Assembly: GCA_024407875.1 (NCBI GenBank)
Contig: JAKSVT010000002.1
Span: 1-64,000, forward strand
DNA length: 64,000 bases
Origin: Alphaproteobacteria bacterium
GTDB lineage: Bacteria > Pseudomonadota > Alphaproteobacteria > CAAGCB01 > CAG-977
Direction of reading: 5' to 3'
Shown here: piece after piece, positions 1-9,563 of the stretch
Position numbering within the stretch: position 1 is the stretch's first letter
Layout of the letters: each line of letters opens with the position of its first letter
Translations under genes and position numbers: made by a program
Notes under the pieces: model-generated
Databases searched by the model: none
The model's input: only the letters and a program-made list of their open reading frames with translations
What the model was told of the DNA's origin: nothing

Positions 1-1
1 A

Positions 2-367
2 GATTATAAAAAAATATTTTCAGAATGTAATTATAATCAAATTATAAATGAAATTTATAAGGATTTGGAACGAGGTATAGATATTAATTCAAAAGATAAA
101 TATGGCAGAACTGTATTAATGTATGTTGTCATATATAATAGAAATCCAGAAGTAATAGAAAAATTGGTAGAACTAGGTGCAGATGTTAATGAAAAAGATA
201 ATTATGAATATACACCATTGATTTATGCAGTTGATAAAAATACAAATCCAGAATTTTTGAATATTGAACATTATCACTCATTAAATTTTCTCCTACAAAT
301 ATTAGTAAAAAGCGAATGCCGTTTTCTGACACATAGCTCTTATAAGAATATATACAAACAGTGCTGA
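2..367 (+). CDS. Ankyrin-repeat protein fragment (5' end cut by window edge)
   Basis: The reading frame is open from the window edge, so the true start lies outside; an internal TTG at 65 is unlikely to be the start. Two ankyrin-like units can be seen, with the patterns GIDINSKDKYGRTVLMY and GADVNEKDNYEYTPLIYAV. The last 40 or so residues are not ankyrin-like and the frame ends abruptly at TGA, so the gene may be truncated or frameshifted at its 3' end. Ankyrin repeats mediate protein-protein contacts and are common in host-associated alphaproteobacteria. No specific function can be assigned. Confidence 0.6.
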   Translation, partial: DYKKIFSECNYNQIINEIYKDLERGIDINSKDKYGRTVLMYVVIYNRNPEVIEKLVELGADVNEKDNYEYTPLIYAVDKNTNPEFLNIEHYHSLNFLLQILVKSECRFLTHSSYKNIYKQC

Positions 368-612
368 AAGAAAGTAAAAATAAAGAGTTTATAAAAAAAA
401 TTGTATAGACAACTAAAAAACAGAAAAATATATAAAAAATGATTTTTATTATGCTGTCTAATTTATAATATTAAAATTATCTAATTGAAATATAATAATA
501 TTTTTATATTTTTAGCAAAAAAATAAAAGCTCTGCCCATTCCTGACAATTGCACTTCATATAATAAATTTAAATAGAAGAAAATCTTTGAAGTATTTAAG
601 AGGATAAAAAAA

Positions 613-2667
613 ATGAAAATTACAAAAGTTGATATGATTATTTATTCTGCTTTTTATGCTGTTGAAATTTATTATAATATAGATGAAATAGGCTGCCCTA
701 AATGTATAAGAAAAACAAATGTTGATACAGAAATACAGGAAATGGTTGTTGATGCAGAAAACAATCAAAAACCTATATATCGAGATGACGATTTATCAAA
801 AACTCTTTTTAATCATGTAAAAGAGGGAGAACTATTGTCACCAAAATTTTTTAAATCTGTAGCAAAAATTATGGTTGAATGTTGTTCAAATATTAAAAAA
901 TTTATAGTAAAAAATACAAACAAAAGTAATGTAGCTAAGAAGAAAGTTGAGAAGCAAACAAAAGAAAAAAATAATAATTTAAAAAAAATACGGGATGTAT
1001 ATTCTTTTTTGTTTTTTAAGGAGTTCTTTAAATTAACAAATACACAAACGGAGCTATTAGCTTTTATGTATTTAAAAGAAAACAATGAAGATTTTATATT
1101 AGAAAATTGTTTGAATTTTAATTGGAATTATCAAAATGTAAAAAAATTTGTACCTCAACTTTGCAATAATAAAAATTTGCAATCGTCATTAGCTAAATTA
1201 GAAAAATTAAAAATAATTTATAAATCGAGTAAAGGCTATTTTTTAACAAAAACAGCCAACTATATATTAAATAGACCTGATTCAGATATTAGAGAAGATA
1301 TATATTTTTTAAATCAGCCTGATCAAAAGCCAAAATTATCATTAAAAGATTTTTATTACATAAAAAATCTAAATCAAACAGTTCAAAAAATAAAAAAATT
1401 ATCAAATAAAAATCCTAAAAATATCAAGGTAATTGTTGAAGGAGCGATAAAAACAGGAAGAAAAGAACTATGTCGAATAATTGCACAAAAGGCTGGACTA
1501 AAATTATTTAGAAGAGACAGTAAAGCTTTTGAAAATGATTTTAATATAAGTTATAAAAGTGTAGTTTTTTTATTAAGAAATATTCCAAATGCGGCTTTGT
1601 TAATTGAAAATAATTGCGAGATTTTTAATTTTCCAGAAGAGGAAAGCACTTTAGATATACCAATATTTTTTGTTGTGCCAAGAAATTGTAATTATGATTT
1701 GACAACATGTCCAGCAATTGTAATCGATAATCATGTAAGAGGAAGAGATCTTAAAAAAATTTGGAATATTAATTTAGAAAAATATAATTTGAATTATACA
1801 AATCATCAAAAACAAGAATTAGCAAAAAAATATTATTTAGTTCCAGAAACAATTATAAGTGAAATTCAAAATGCAAAGTTGTTTGAATTGACATATGAAG
1901 AATTTACTCAGCGTTTAGATAAAATTTATAAAGACAAAAAGTGGAGAATTCATTTTGATAAAAAAGTTACAAATAAGAATGATGATTTTGAAAAAGAATA
2001 TTCAACAGATTTGCTTAATACTGATGTTGATTTAGCAAAATTAGCCGAAGGAATATTAAAAACAAAAAAATTGAATTTTTCGTTATGTCTTTATGGCGCT
2101 CCAGGAACGGGCAAATCAGCGTATGCAATTTGGTTATCTAAGAAACTTAATATGCCATATATTATTAAAAGAGCTTCTGATTTAATAAATAAATTTGTTG
2201 GAGAAACAGAAAGTAATATAGCAAGTGCATTTACGGAAGCTGCAGAAAGAAAAGCGATGCTTATACTTGATGAAGCTGATAGCTTTCTTCAAGATAGATC
2301 TTTTTCAAAAAATTCATGGGAAGTTACTCAAATCAATGAAATGTTAACACAAATGGAAAGCTTTAAATATCCGCTAGTTTGCACTACTAATTTAATTAAT
2401 AAACTAGATAAAGCATCACTTAGACGTTTTACTTTTAAGGTCAAATATGAATATATGACAGAAGAACAAAAGACAAAAGCTTTTAATTTGTTCTTCAAAA
2501 TACCAAATATAAAAATTGATTTAGATAATCTTGCCCCAGGAGATTTTGCTACAGTTAAAAAGAAAGCAGAATTTTTACAGATAACAAGCAAACAAGAACT
2601 AATAGAAATGTTAAAGAAAGAAGTTGAAGTAAAGGGGGTATCAACCAAAAAAATAGGATTTTTATAA
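613..2667 (+). CDS. AAA+ ATPase, 684 aa, with winged-helix-like N-terminal region
   Basis: The C-terminal third is a classic AAA module: Walker A GAPGTGKS at residues 495-502, Walker B LILDEAD at 550-556, then a sensor-1-like CTTNLI and an RR pair in ASLRRFTF. Around residues 275-300 lies a degenerate second P-loop-like stretch (VEGAIKTGRKE), suggesting a tandem AAA protein in which only the C-terminal ring is active. Residues 130-225 look like a helical or winged-helix region. The start has an AGGA box about eight bases upstream. It sits between an ankyrin remnant and a broken lipoprotein gene, with very AT-rich codon use, so it is likely accessory. The substrate is unknown. Confidence 0.75.
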   Translation: MKITKVDMIIYSAFYAVEIYYNIDEIGCPKCIRKTNVDTEIQEMVVDAENNQKPIYRDDDLSKTLFNHVKEGELLSPKFFKSVAKIMVECCSNIKKFIVKNTNKSNVAKKKVEKQTKEKNNNLKKIRDVYSFLFFKEFFKLTNTQTELLAFMYLKENNEDFILENCLNFNWNYQNVKKFVPQLCNNKNLQSSLAKLEKLKIIYKSSKGYFLTKTANYILNRPDSDIREDIYFLNQPDQKPKLSLKDFYYIKNLNQTVQKIKKLSNKNPKNIKVIVEGAIKTGRKELCRIIAQKAGLKLFRRDSKAFENDFNISYKSVVFLLRNIPNAALLIENNCEIFNFPEEESTLDIPIFFVVPRNCNYDLTTCPAIVIDNHVRGRDLKKIWNINLEKYNLNYTNHQKQELAKKYYLVPETIISEIQNAKLFELTYEEFTQRLDKIYKDKKWRIHFDKKVTNKNDDFEKEYSTDLLNTDVDLAKLAEGILKTKKLNFSLCLYGAPGTGKSAYAIWLSKKLNMPYIIKRASDLINKFVGETESNIASAFTEAAERKAMLILDEADSFLQDRSFSKNSWEVTQINEMLTQMESFKYPLVCTTNLINKLDKASLRRFTFKVKYEYMTEEQKTKAFNLFFKIPNIKIDLDNLAPGDFATVKKKAEFLQITSKQELIEMLKKEVEVKGVSTKKIGFL

Positions 2668-2693
2668 GATTGTAATGATGAAGGAGAGTTTAA

Positions 2694-3118
2694 ATGCGAG
2701 CTTTGTTATTATTCATCTTCAAGTCTAGTTTAATAATTAGAAAAATAGTTCTGTTTGTTTTTCCTTTATTATTAGGAGGTTGTATGAGTTTATATAGCCC
2801 ATCTGCTACGCCTAATAAATCAACAATAATAATGGCTTTATTTAATTTACCAGAATTTATTAGAGTGAGTAAAATATTTTTAAATGAAAAAATACAAATG
2901 ACTTGTTTTAGTAATACTTTAAGCTCAGCAATGTTATGACACTATTTTAGAAGAAGGAGTTGATAAAGAAACTGATAGATTTTGTGAGATATTTACAGGT
3001 GTAAGCACAAAGACAATAACAAATTATTATAAGACAATTATATTCAGAAAGAGTAAATGTAGATAAGCTTGAAAGAGAAATGGCTTTATGTAGAAAAAAA
3101 AGTTACGAAAAAGATTAA
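2694..3118 (+). pseudogene. Small lipoprotein gene broken by two frameshifts
   Basis: A strong AAGGAGAG box precedes ATG 2694. The first frame encodes a hydrophobic signal and lipobox (LLLGGC, Cys30), and stops at 2939. The next frame continues without a gap as QQCYDTILEEGVDKETDRF, and near 3030 a third frame continues as RQLYSERVNVDKLEREM, ending at TAA 3116-3118. Joining the three frames gives one plausible lipoprotein of about 140 residues. Both shifts are in the same direction, so two independent indels are inferred. The protein family is not recognised. It could instead be a short functional 81-residue lipoprotein followed by noise, but the coding character of the later frames argues for decay. 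Confidence 0.55.
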
Positions 3119-3561
3119 TTTAATAAGAATAAAATTTTTAAAAAAAATAACTTTTTTAGAAACAGATAAAGTTTTTTAAAAAAATATGGATAGAGCAAGA
3201 AGATAGAAAATAGGAGGATTTAAGAAAATCGCCACTTTATTTTTTCAATCTGTTTTTTTAACTGTATCTCTTATAGATTTATAAGTCGAGCTAAAGTTTC
3301 AAGAGAAAATTTATTTAGTTTTTTTGATCAAGCGTCGTTCTAAAAAAGCTGTTTTTACAAGAGGCGAATAACGACTGAGCAAAATTGTACAAAAATGTAG
3401 CTAAATAAAATTAATTATAAAAAAAGCCTGAACCCGTTGAGAAAGTTATGTTTCACGGCAGTTTTAGAATTCTCTTAGAGATTCTAGTATTTTTTACATT
3501 TCTATGATGGGATTTGTTAAATATAGAAAAATGTAAATCGCAGGAATCCAAGTTTTTAAGA
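3119..3561. other. AT-rich gap without a recognisable gene
   Basis: Both strands were scanned. Only short, broken reading stretches appear. One plus-strand piece near 3270-3345 (RAKVSRENLFSFF) faintly recalls a helix-turn-helix antitoxin, but it has no start and is broken on both sides. The gap is probably the debris of decayed accessory genes. Confidence 0.4.
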
Positions 3562-3638
3562 TGGTCGGAGTGGCAGGATTCGAACCTGTGGCCCCCACGT
3601 CCCGAACGTGGTGCTCTACCAGACTGAGCTACACTCCG
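3562..3638 (-). tRNA. tRNA-Pro (anticodon CGG)
   Basis: On the minus strand the sequence folds into a cloverleaf: acceptor CGGAGTG paired with CACTCCG, D arm AGCTCAGTCTGGTAGAGC, anticodon stem CCACG/CGTGG with loop TTCGGGA (anticodon CGG), and T arm with GGTTCGAATCC. The 3' CCA is encoded (TGG at 3562-3564 on the plus strand). The gene is convergent with the decayed genes to its left and divergent from the LysM gene to its right. Confidence 0.95.
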
Positions 3639-3721
3639 TAAATTTTTATATGCAAAAATGCTTATATAGGATTATAATGCCTTCTGCAATAATTTTTATT
3701 CAACAAATATTGGAGGCTTTT

Positions 3722-4687
3722 ATGAAAAAGGCTATAGCTAGTATAGTTTTCCTTGTTTTAATATGTTTGATTGTTTACTTCTCTTTATTTGTAAAAAAAG
3801 AAAATAGTGAAGCTAATAAGATTACATCTTTGAAAGAAAGTAATAATATTGAGCAAAGTATTGAGGATTACAAAGAAAAAGTCGATACAAAATTAAAAGC
3901 CTCATTTGATATAGTACGAGTCGAACAAGACGGCACTCTAGTAGCTGCCGGTAAAGGCATTCCTGGTGATAAAATAACTTTAATGGATAAAAATAAGCAT
4001 GTTGCTGTTATGGATGTAAACGATGATGGTGAATGGGTTTATATTCCTGAAATGGCTTTAGAGCCAGGTGTACATGAGTTATGGCTTCAAGATAGTTCTA
4101 ACAATCAACGTATTGAAAATGATGTTGTTGTTTTAACAGTTCCTGAAAGAGGAAATGATGAAATTATTGCTGTTAAACTTGATGCTTCTGGTGAAGATGT
4201 TACAGTATTACAAATACCTGATGCCGAAAATGTTGAAACACCAATAGATATCAGTTCTGTAAACTATTTAAAAAATAGATTAGTTGTTGTAGGTAAAATT
4301 TTTAATAATGATGATGAAAACGATATACGTATCTATGTTGACAATAAATTCGTTGGAAATGCTGTTGTAAATAAAAATGAAACGTGGAAAGCAAAAATAA
4401 AAACTCAAATTAAAAAAGGTGTAAAATACACAATTAGAGCAGATTATACAGATAAAAAAGGCTCAGTAATAGGTCGTATTGAGGTTCCTTTTGAAATTGG
4501 AAAAGGATTAGATGCTTCAGAAAAACAAAGTGTTAAGGTTGTTAAAGGTGATTGTTTGTGGACAATTGCAAAATATATTTATGGACACGGAGAAGCATAT
4601 ACAATGATATATCAAGCTAATAAAAAGAAAATCAAAAATCCTAATTTGATATATCCAAATCAAGTTTTTGTGATTCCAACAAAATAA
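3722..4687 (+). CDS. LysM-domain cell-envelope protein with an N-terminal membrane anchor
   Basis: The start chosen is ATG 3722 (MKKAIASIVFLV), preceded by a GGAGG box; longer frames would run into the tRNA gene. Residues 1-25 form one membrane segment or uncleaved signal. Two beta-rich, Ig-like stretches follow at roughly residues 60-140 and 180-260. The C-terminal 50 residues (VVKGDCLWTIAKYIYG to YPNQVFVIP) are a LysM peptidoglycan-binding motif. Alphaproteobacteria commonly encode LysM proteins with this layout. A likely role is a periplasmic protein tethered to the inner membrane and holding peptidoglycan; no catalytic domain is visible. It is separated from the next gene by 80 bases. Confidence 0.8.
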   Translation: MKKAIASIVFLVLICLIVYFSLFVKKENSEANKITSLKESNNIEQSIEDYKEKVDTKLKASFDIVRVEQDGTLVAAGKGIPGDKITLMDKNKHVAVMDVNDDGEWVYIPEMALEPGVHELWLQDSSNNQRIENDVVVLTVPERGNDEIIAVKLDASGEDVTVLQIPDAENVETPIDISSVNYLKNRLVVVGKIFNNDDENDIRIYVDNKFVGNAVVNKNETWKAKIKTQIKKGVKYTIRADYTDKKGSVIGRIEVPFEIGKGLDASEKQSVKVVKGDCLWTIAKYIYGHGEAYTMIYQANKKKIKNPNLIYPNQVFVIPTK

Positions 4688-4767
4688 TCTAAAAAAAATA
4701 TATAAATTTTCTATTTTTTCTAATATAATTACTCTCTTAAGATACTAGATTATAAAAGGGTATAATA

Positions 4768-5754
4768 ATGCGTAAAGTTTTAGTGGTTTCTTCAATGTTA
4801 GCTTCATTATTATGTTTTGATGCTAATGCTCAAATTTATACAGGAAATAGTTCTTATTTAGCTACAAAAAATAAAGTTAATGTAGCTCCTAAAAAGAAGA
4901 ATGAATTTAAACCTACTTCTTTTAAACGTCGTGTTTATGAAGGCCCTAGTTATAATGAATTGAAAAAAAGAGCTGCTGAAAATGCTAAAAATGCAGCTGT
5001 TGATTATTTGCCTAAAGGTAATTTTGATTTAACTTATGGTGATTTTGCATACAATGAAAGTGGAGATGTTTTAAGCGTTTCTAATATTGTCGCAAAATCA
5101 AAAAATAAAAATTCAGAAACTGATGAACCTTATGTATTGTTTACAGTTAAATCAGCAAAAATTACGGGATTTAATTTGGGTGAGCTTGATGAAACTCCTG
5201 TTAATGAAACAGGTATCTTAGAAATCGAAGGAATTGATATAAATTTATATGATGCCAACATGGTAAAAAAAGGAAAAAGAACAATAGGTTCTATTAGATT
5301 AGTTGGCGAAGCTTTGAAGATTTTACAAAAGAATGATGGTAAATTTGATATTTTGCAAATCAAAGATTTGTATTCAGAAATTTTAATAAATAAAATTGTT
5401 AGAGAGACTATAATACAATCAGAATTGTATAAGGCTAACAATATTACATTTTATAACGGTTCTGTAAATGGAGCTCTTATGAATTTGGGTAAAGAAAAGC
5501 AATTCTTTGATGGTTTGACATTAACAAATGCAACAATTGATGGCTCTGATTATAGTACGATGAACTTAGAAAAATTAGACATGGTAATTAAAAAAATGTC
5601 TTCTAGAGTTATAGATATAGACAAGATTGCTTCAGCAAGAGCTGAAAAACAAAAAGATCCTTCAGAACGTGATTTCTCAAATGAATCTTTGAAAAATAGT
5701 ACAATTATGAGAAATGAAAAACGTGCAAAGTTGTTAGCTGAAAGTAAGTTATAA
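4768..5754 (+). CDS. Exported protein of unknown function, 328 aa
   Basis: The N terminus (MRKVLVVSSMLASLLCFDANAQ) is a clear Sec signal peptide with an ANAQ cleavage region. The mature part is rich in Asn, Lys and beta-type patterns (for example SAKITGFNLG and GILEIEGIDINLYDANMV), with a charged C-terminal tail. No family is recognised. It lies 14 bases upstream of the pentapeptide-repeat gene and is probably co-transcribed with it and with the VirD4-like gene. A role linked to that apparatus, in the periplasm, is possible but only inferred from the neighbourhood. Confidence 0.65.
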   Translation: MRKVLVVSSMLASLLCFDANAQIYTGNSSYLATKNKVNVAPKKKNEFKPTSFKRRVYEGPSYNELKKRAAENAKNAAVDYLPKGNFDLTYGDFAYNESGDVLSVSNIVAKSKNKNSETDEPYVLFTVKSAKITGFNLGELDETPVNETGILEIEGIDINLYDANMVKKGKRTIGSIRLVGEALKILQKNDGKFDILQIKDLYSEILINKIVRETIIQSELYKANNITFYNGSVNGALMNLGKEKQFFDGLTLTNATIDGSDYSTMNLEKLDMVIKKMSSRVIDIDKIASARAEKQKDPSERDFSNESLKNSTIMRNEKRAKLLAESKL

Positions 5755-5768
5755 TTATCGGTAAAATT

Positions 5769-7334
5769 ATGACAGATATATCAGAAACTAAAATTACGGC
5801 TGATGTTGATTCTGCAAAGAAAACTGCAGAAGGTGATGCTGTAAATAGTTCTGGTACATATAGTGCAATAGTGAACCGCCCATCAAAAAAAGTCGTTGAT
5901 GATTCTGTTGGTACAACATCTTATGTAGCGGGTGTTAAAATCGTTGATACTATTGCAGAGAACAAAAGAAGATTCAATGGCTGGGAAAAAGATCCAGATG
6001 CTTTATTAGTTGTAAGAGCATTAAAATCCGGGGAACAAACATTTTATTCTGGTGCTGATTTTACAGATGTAGATTTTTCTGGTGCTGAATTATCTGGAAT
6101 TGACTTATCTGGAGCAGATTTAAAAAATGCAAATTTGTCTGGAGTGGATTTAAGAAATGCAAATTTGCAAGGGGCTGATTTAAGAGGTGTAAATCTTGAA
6201 GAAGCTGATTTAACAGGAGCTGATTTAACTGGTGCTATTCTTGATGGAGCATATTTAAAAAATGCAAAAATTATAGGGGCTAAGTTATCTAAAATTGCAT
6301 TAAACGAATTAGAAAAAATGCAACAACTTCAAATGGATGCAGAAAATGGATTGCTAGATTTGAAGAAAGTTCCTTTAAAATATTTAGATTTAAGAAAATT
6401 AGATTTACGAGGGGTTGATTTAACAGGTGTAGATTTATCTGGCGTAAATTTAGTTGGCGTAAATTTATCAGGTGCAAAAATTGATCCTCAATTTTTAGAT
6501 GGATCATATATGTTTAAACAAGCCGATAATAGAAAAGTTTCAATTAAAAAAGGAAATTTTGCAGGTTTAGATTTAACTTCAGCAAATAATATGGCAGCTT
6601 CAATGAAAGAAGTAGAAATACTTCGTAAAAAAAGATTAGGAGAAAATGTTGAAGAGGCTGATAATTATGTTCCTGACTTTACGAAAACTCCTGAACCTGA
6701 ATTATCCACTCAAAATGATACAGTTTCTTTTGTTCCTGATCCTAAATTATTGGAGCAGGCAAAATTACTACAACAATCTCGTTTAAATCAACAAAGTATG
6801 CAGGCTGTTCCTGTTCAGAATGTTCAAGAATTAGAAACAAACATTAAAGAAGATCAAATTAATGTTCCTAAGTGGCAATCAACTGATGTTAAAGAGCAAG
6901 ACTTAAATACTAATGCCAAAAATAACGAGAATTTATCTGTAATGGATAAAAGCTTAGAAATTTTAAAAAATAGAAGACAAAATCAAGTTTCGACAGAAGA
7001 ATTAAAAGCAAGACTTACAGATGTTGTTTTAGAACAACCTACATTAAAAAGTGGGGCAAAGACTTTAGTTACTAATAGACCTAAACCAAAGATTGAATTG
7101 CCTGCTTCTAAATATGATTTTCCAAAACTTTATCCTGATCCTGAAAAGTCAAATATTACAAAAAAGACTGAAGAAAATGGTAATGATCAAGATAAAGAAC
7201 ATTCTAAAACAGTTGTTTCTGAAATATCAGATACAATGAAGGAAATGTTTGCTAAATTTTTACCTCAAAAGCAAGCAAATCACAAAAAGCCTGGTCATGT
7301 TCGTGTTAGTAGACAAAGACAACACGGGGGATAA
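5769..7334 (+). CDS. Pentapeptide-repeat protein, 521 aa
   Basis: Two runs of A(D/N)LxG-type pentapeptides are visible, at about residues 95-172 (GADFTDVDFSGAELSG and onward) and 205-238 (YLDLRKLDLRGVDLTG). They should form right-handed quadrilateral beta-helix blocks. The flanks are low-complexity and charged, with a basic C terminus (RVSRQRQHGG). There is no signal peptide, so the protein is probably cytoplasmic. It sits three bases upstream of the VirD4-like gene and is almost certainly in one transcript with it. Pentapeptide proteins act as structural scaffolds or DNA mimics. Here an adaptor or substrate of the coupling ATPase is a reasonable guess, not shown. Confidence 0.75.
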   Translation: MTDISETKITADVDSAKKTAEGDAVNSSGTYSAIVNRPSKKVVDDSVGTTSYVAGVKIVDTIAENKRRFNGWEKDPDALLVVRALKSGEQTFYSGADFTDVDFSGAELSGIDLSGADLKNANLSGVDLRNANLQGADLRGVNLEEADLTGADLTGAILDGAYLKNAKIIGAKLSKIALNELEKMQQLQMDAENGLLDLKKVPLKYLDLRKLDLRGVDLTGVDLSGVNLVGVNLSGAKIDPQFLDGSYMFKQADNRKVSIKKGNFAGLDLTSANNMAASMKEVEILRKKRLGENVEEADNYVPDFTKTPEPELSTQNDTVSFVPDPKLLEQAKLLQQSRLNQQSMQAVPVQNVQELETNIKEDQINVPKWQSTDVKEQDLNTNAKNNENLSVMDKSLEILKNRRQNQVSTEELKARLTDVVLEQPTLKSGAKTLVTNRPKPKIELPASKYDFPKLYPDPEKSNITKKTEENGNDQDKEHSKTVVSEISDTMKEMFAKFLPQKQANHKKPGHVRVSRQRQHGG

Positions 7335-7337
7335 TTT

Positions 7338-9560
7338 ATGTTTGATTTGTTAGAGATTATCACCGATAAAAAACCGATGTTCCCTAAAAGGGATTATTAT
7401 GCTTGGTTTGAATATTTCCAAGGCGTTGATTATATCACTAAAGGAATTGCTCGCTGGTTTATTACAGCATTCTTTGGTTTATATACTTTTTATCCATTAA
7501 CAATTTTTGCTCAAATGGGCTTTAAAGGTGATGCATGGATAAGAGTTGCTAATTTATATAAATATTTATTTGAAAACCCATTAGCTATTTTCAGAATGTA
7601 TTTAAATTGGTCTTTAAAATTTAATGCACATCCTTTTGAAAGCTTTGCTATATGGGTGCCATCAATCCCTTTGTTTATTTTAGCATTAGGAATTTTTTAT
7701 ACTTTTTATTCAAATCCGTACTATTTTGCTAGCCAAGAATTGGGTGGTGGTAGATATGCTGATGATAATGATATTAAGCGTTTAGGACTAGAACATGGTA
7801 ATACTTTTGTAATTGGTGATTACGAAGGAAAGCGCTTACGTATGACAGATTATCAATCAATGATGTTGATTGGTGGACCTGGTACAGGTAAATCAACAGG
7901 TATCGTTATTCCGTCAATTCTATATAACGATGATAAATGTTTGTTTATAAATGATATTAAGGGTGAATTGTTTGAATATACTGCTGGACATAGATCTAAA
8001 TTAGGACCTGTGTTTGCAATTAATTTCTTAACTTTAGATGATCCTAAAAATGGAATATTTAACCCAACGTGGAACCCTTTATCAGATTTAGATATACCTC
8101 CTCCATCACCAGGAAGACAGTCTTATATTGGAGGCTTAGCTTATTTCTTATTAGATGATGGTCCAACAGGAACAGATCCTTATTGGATTACGACAGGGCG
8201 TTCAATACTTGAAGGCTTTATAAATTATATTTGTGATAAGTGTGATCAGGCAAGAGCTAATGATTATTTCTTACAGAGATTGTATGAAGATGCAATGGAT
8301 GATGAAGATTATGCTGTTCTTGAAACTTATTATGATGCAATGGAAAAAACGGTTGCTGTTAAACAAGCAATAAATCATGTTAAAAATAAAACACTAACAT
8401 TTAAAAATTATTTGCCTATTGGTAAATGGGATCCAATACCTGAAGCTTGGATTGGAAGACAAGCAAGTTTCCCTATGATGCTTGATATGATAACCAAAGA
8501 ACAATTAGCTAAATCAAGTGAATTGCGTGCAAGACGAGATGCTGGAGATCCTGTTGCTTTTAAAACAGATGTCTGGGCATCTATTTTAGAAAATATTTTG
8601 GAAGAAGCTAGATTTTATGGTTATAACAGAAGAGTTTTGGTTGAAGTTAGCCAAATTATTAGCTTGCCAAAGACACAACGTTCTTCTGTATTATCAATGG
8701 CTTTGTCAGGATTAGCTCCATTTAAAAATGGTTATATTCGTGAAAGAACATCATCGTCAGATATAAGTTCTTTATGGCAGCGTGGATTTAAAAATCCTTT
8801 GACGGGTAAATGGGAACCTACAACATTCTATTTAGCATGTCCATTAGATTCACATAGCTTTAAAATGAATAATATGTTTATTAACATGTATTCAGGAACG
8901 CCTATTATCTTTGCTCCAAATGAAGGTCCCGCTGGTCCTTTTCCATTATTGTATGTTTGTGATGAATATGGTTATATGAATTTTCACGTAACGGATAATA
9001 TGGGAACAGGTTTGCAAAAACAATTTTCATTTCTTTTATCATGTACAGATTTTGTGCAATTAGGTAATGCTTATGGTGAAATTGAAACATTGATAGGAAA
9101 CACAGCTTGTAAAGTTTTTATGCGTATTGATGTTCAAGAAACGGCAGATAGATTAAATGGCTTAATTGAAACAAAGACAGTTACAACATATTCAACAGCT
9201 AGAGATGAAGGATTGGCATCAGGAACTGATATTTTTACACCTCATTTTGTTATGTATGGAACAATGGCAGATGCTGTTTTAAGATCTGATGCTATGATGA
9301 CAATGCCTCATGGAACTCATTATGCATTTTTCTCAAAAAGCAATAATAGATTAATAAAGCTAAAAACACCATTTTTCTTTGAAGATCGTGAAATGTCCAA
9401 ATTAGCTAAAATTCCTCCTCCAAAGCCATTATCAGATGCTATGTATAATTTAAGACACGCTGAAGATAAATTGCCACCACCAGAAGATATGTCGGTTGAA
9501 CCAGAATATATGAAGGCTCATAAGATTGCTGAGTTAGAAGAAAAAGAAGAGAGAGCTTAA
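7338..9560 (+). CDS. VirD4/TraG-like type IV coupling ATPase
   Basis: The N terminus carries membrane segments at about residues 37-60 and 103-125. Walker A is GGPGTGKST at residues 179-187, followed by the VirD4-typical stretch INDIKGELFEYTAGHRSK. Walker B is LLYVCDEYG with Asp542-Glu543. Later motifs (LQKQFSFLLSCTDFVQL, YGEIETLIGNTACKV) match the T4CP ATPase core. Coupling proteins recruit substrates to a type IV secretion channel at the inner membrane. No other secretion component (VirB4, VirB8-10 or Dot/Icm set) is present in the window, so the channel must lie elsewhere if it exists. It ends three bases before the SNF2 helicase gene. Confidence 0.9.
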   Translation: MFDLLEIITDKKPMFPKRDYYAWFEYFQGVDYITKGIARWFITAFFGLYTFYPLTIFAQMGFKGDAWIRVANLYKYLFENPLAIFRMYLNWSLKFNAHPFESFAIWVPSIPLFILALGIFYTFYSNPYYFASQELGGGRYADDNDIKRLGLEHGNTFVIGDYEGKRLRMTDYQSMMLIGGPGTGKSTGIVIPSILYNDDKCLFINDIKGELFEYTAGHRSKLGPVFAINFLTLDDPKNGIFNPTWNPLSDLDIPPPSPGRQSYIGGLAYFLLDDGPTGTDPYWITTGRSILEGFINYICDKCDQARANDYFLQRLYEDAMDDEDYAVLETYYDAMEKTVAVKQAINHVKNKTLTFKNYLPIGKWDPIPEAWIGRQASFPMMLDMITKEQLAKSSELRARRDAGDPVAFKTDVWASILENILEEARFYGYNRRVLVEVSQIISLPKTQRSSVLSMALSGLAPFKNGYIRERTSSSDISSLWQRGFKNPLTGKWEPTTFYLACPLDSHSFKMNNMFINMYSGTPIIFAPNEGPAGPFPLLYVCDEYGYMNFHVTDNMGTGLQKQFSFLLSCTDFVQLGNAYGEIETLIGNTACKVFMRIDVQETADRLNGLIETKTVTTYSTARDEGLASGTDIFTPHFVMYGTMADAVLRSDAMMTMPHGTHYAFFSKSNNRLIKLKTPFFFEDREMSKLAKIPPPKPLSDAMYNLRHAEDKLPPPEDMSVEPEYMKAHKIAELEEKEERA

Positions 9561-9563
9561 CTA

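Noticed and set aside
3240-3345. Antitoxin-like helix-turn-helix remnant
   Set aside because: Only about 13 residues look suggestive, there is no start, and the frames are broken on both sides.
3608-3721. N-terminal extension of the LysM protein
   Set aside because: The extended frame lies inside the tRNA-Pro gene on the other strand and has no ribosome site; ATG 3722 has GGAGG.
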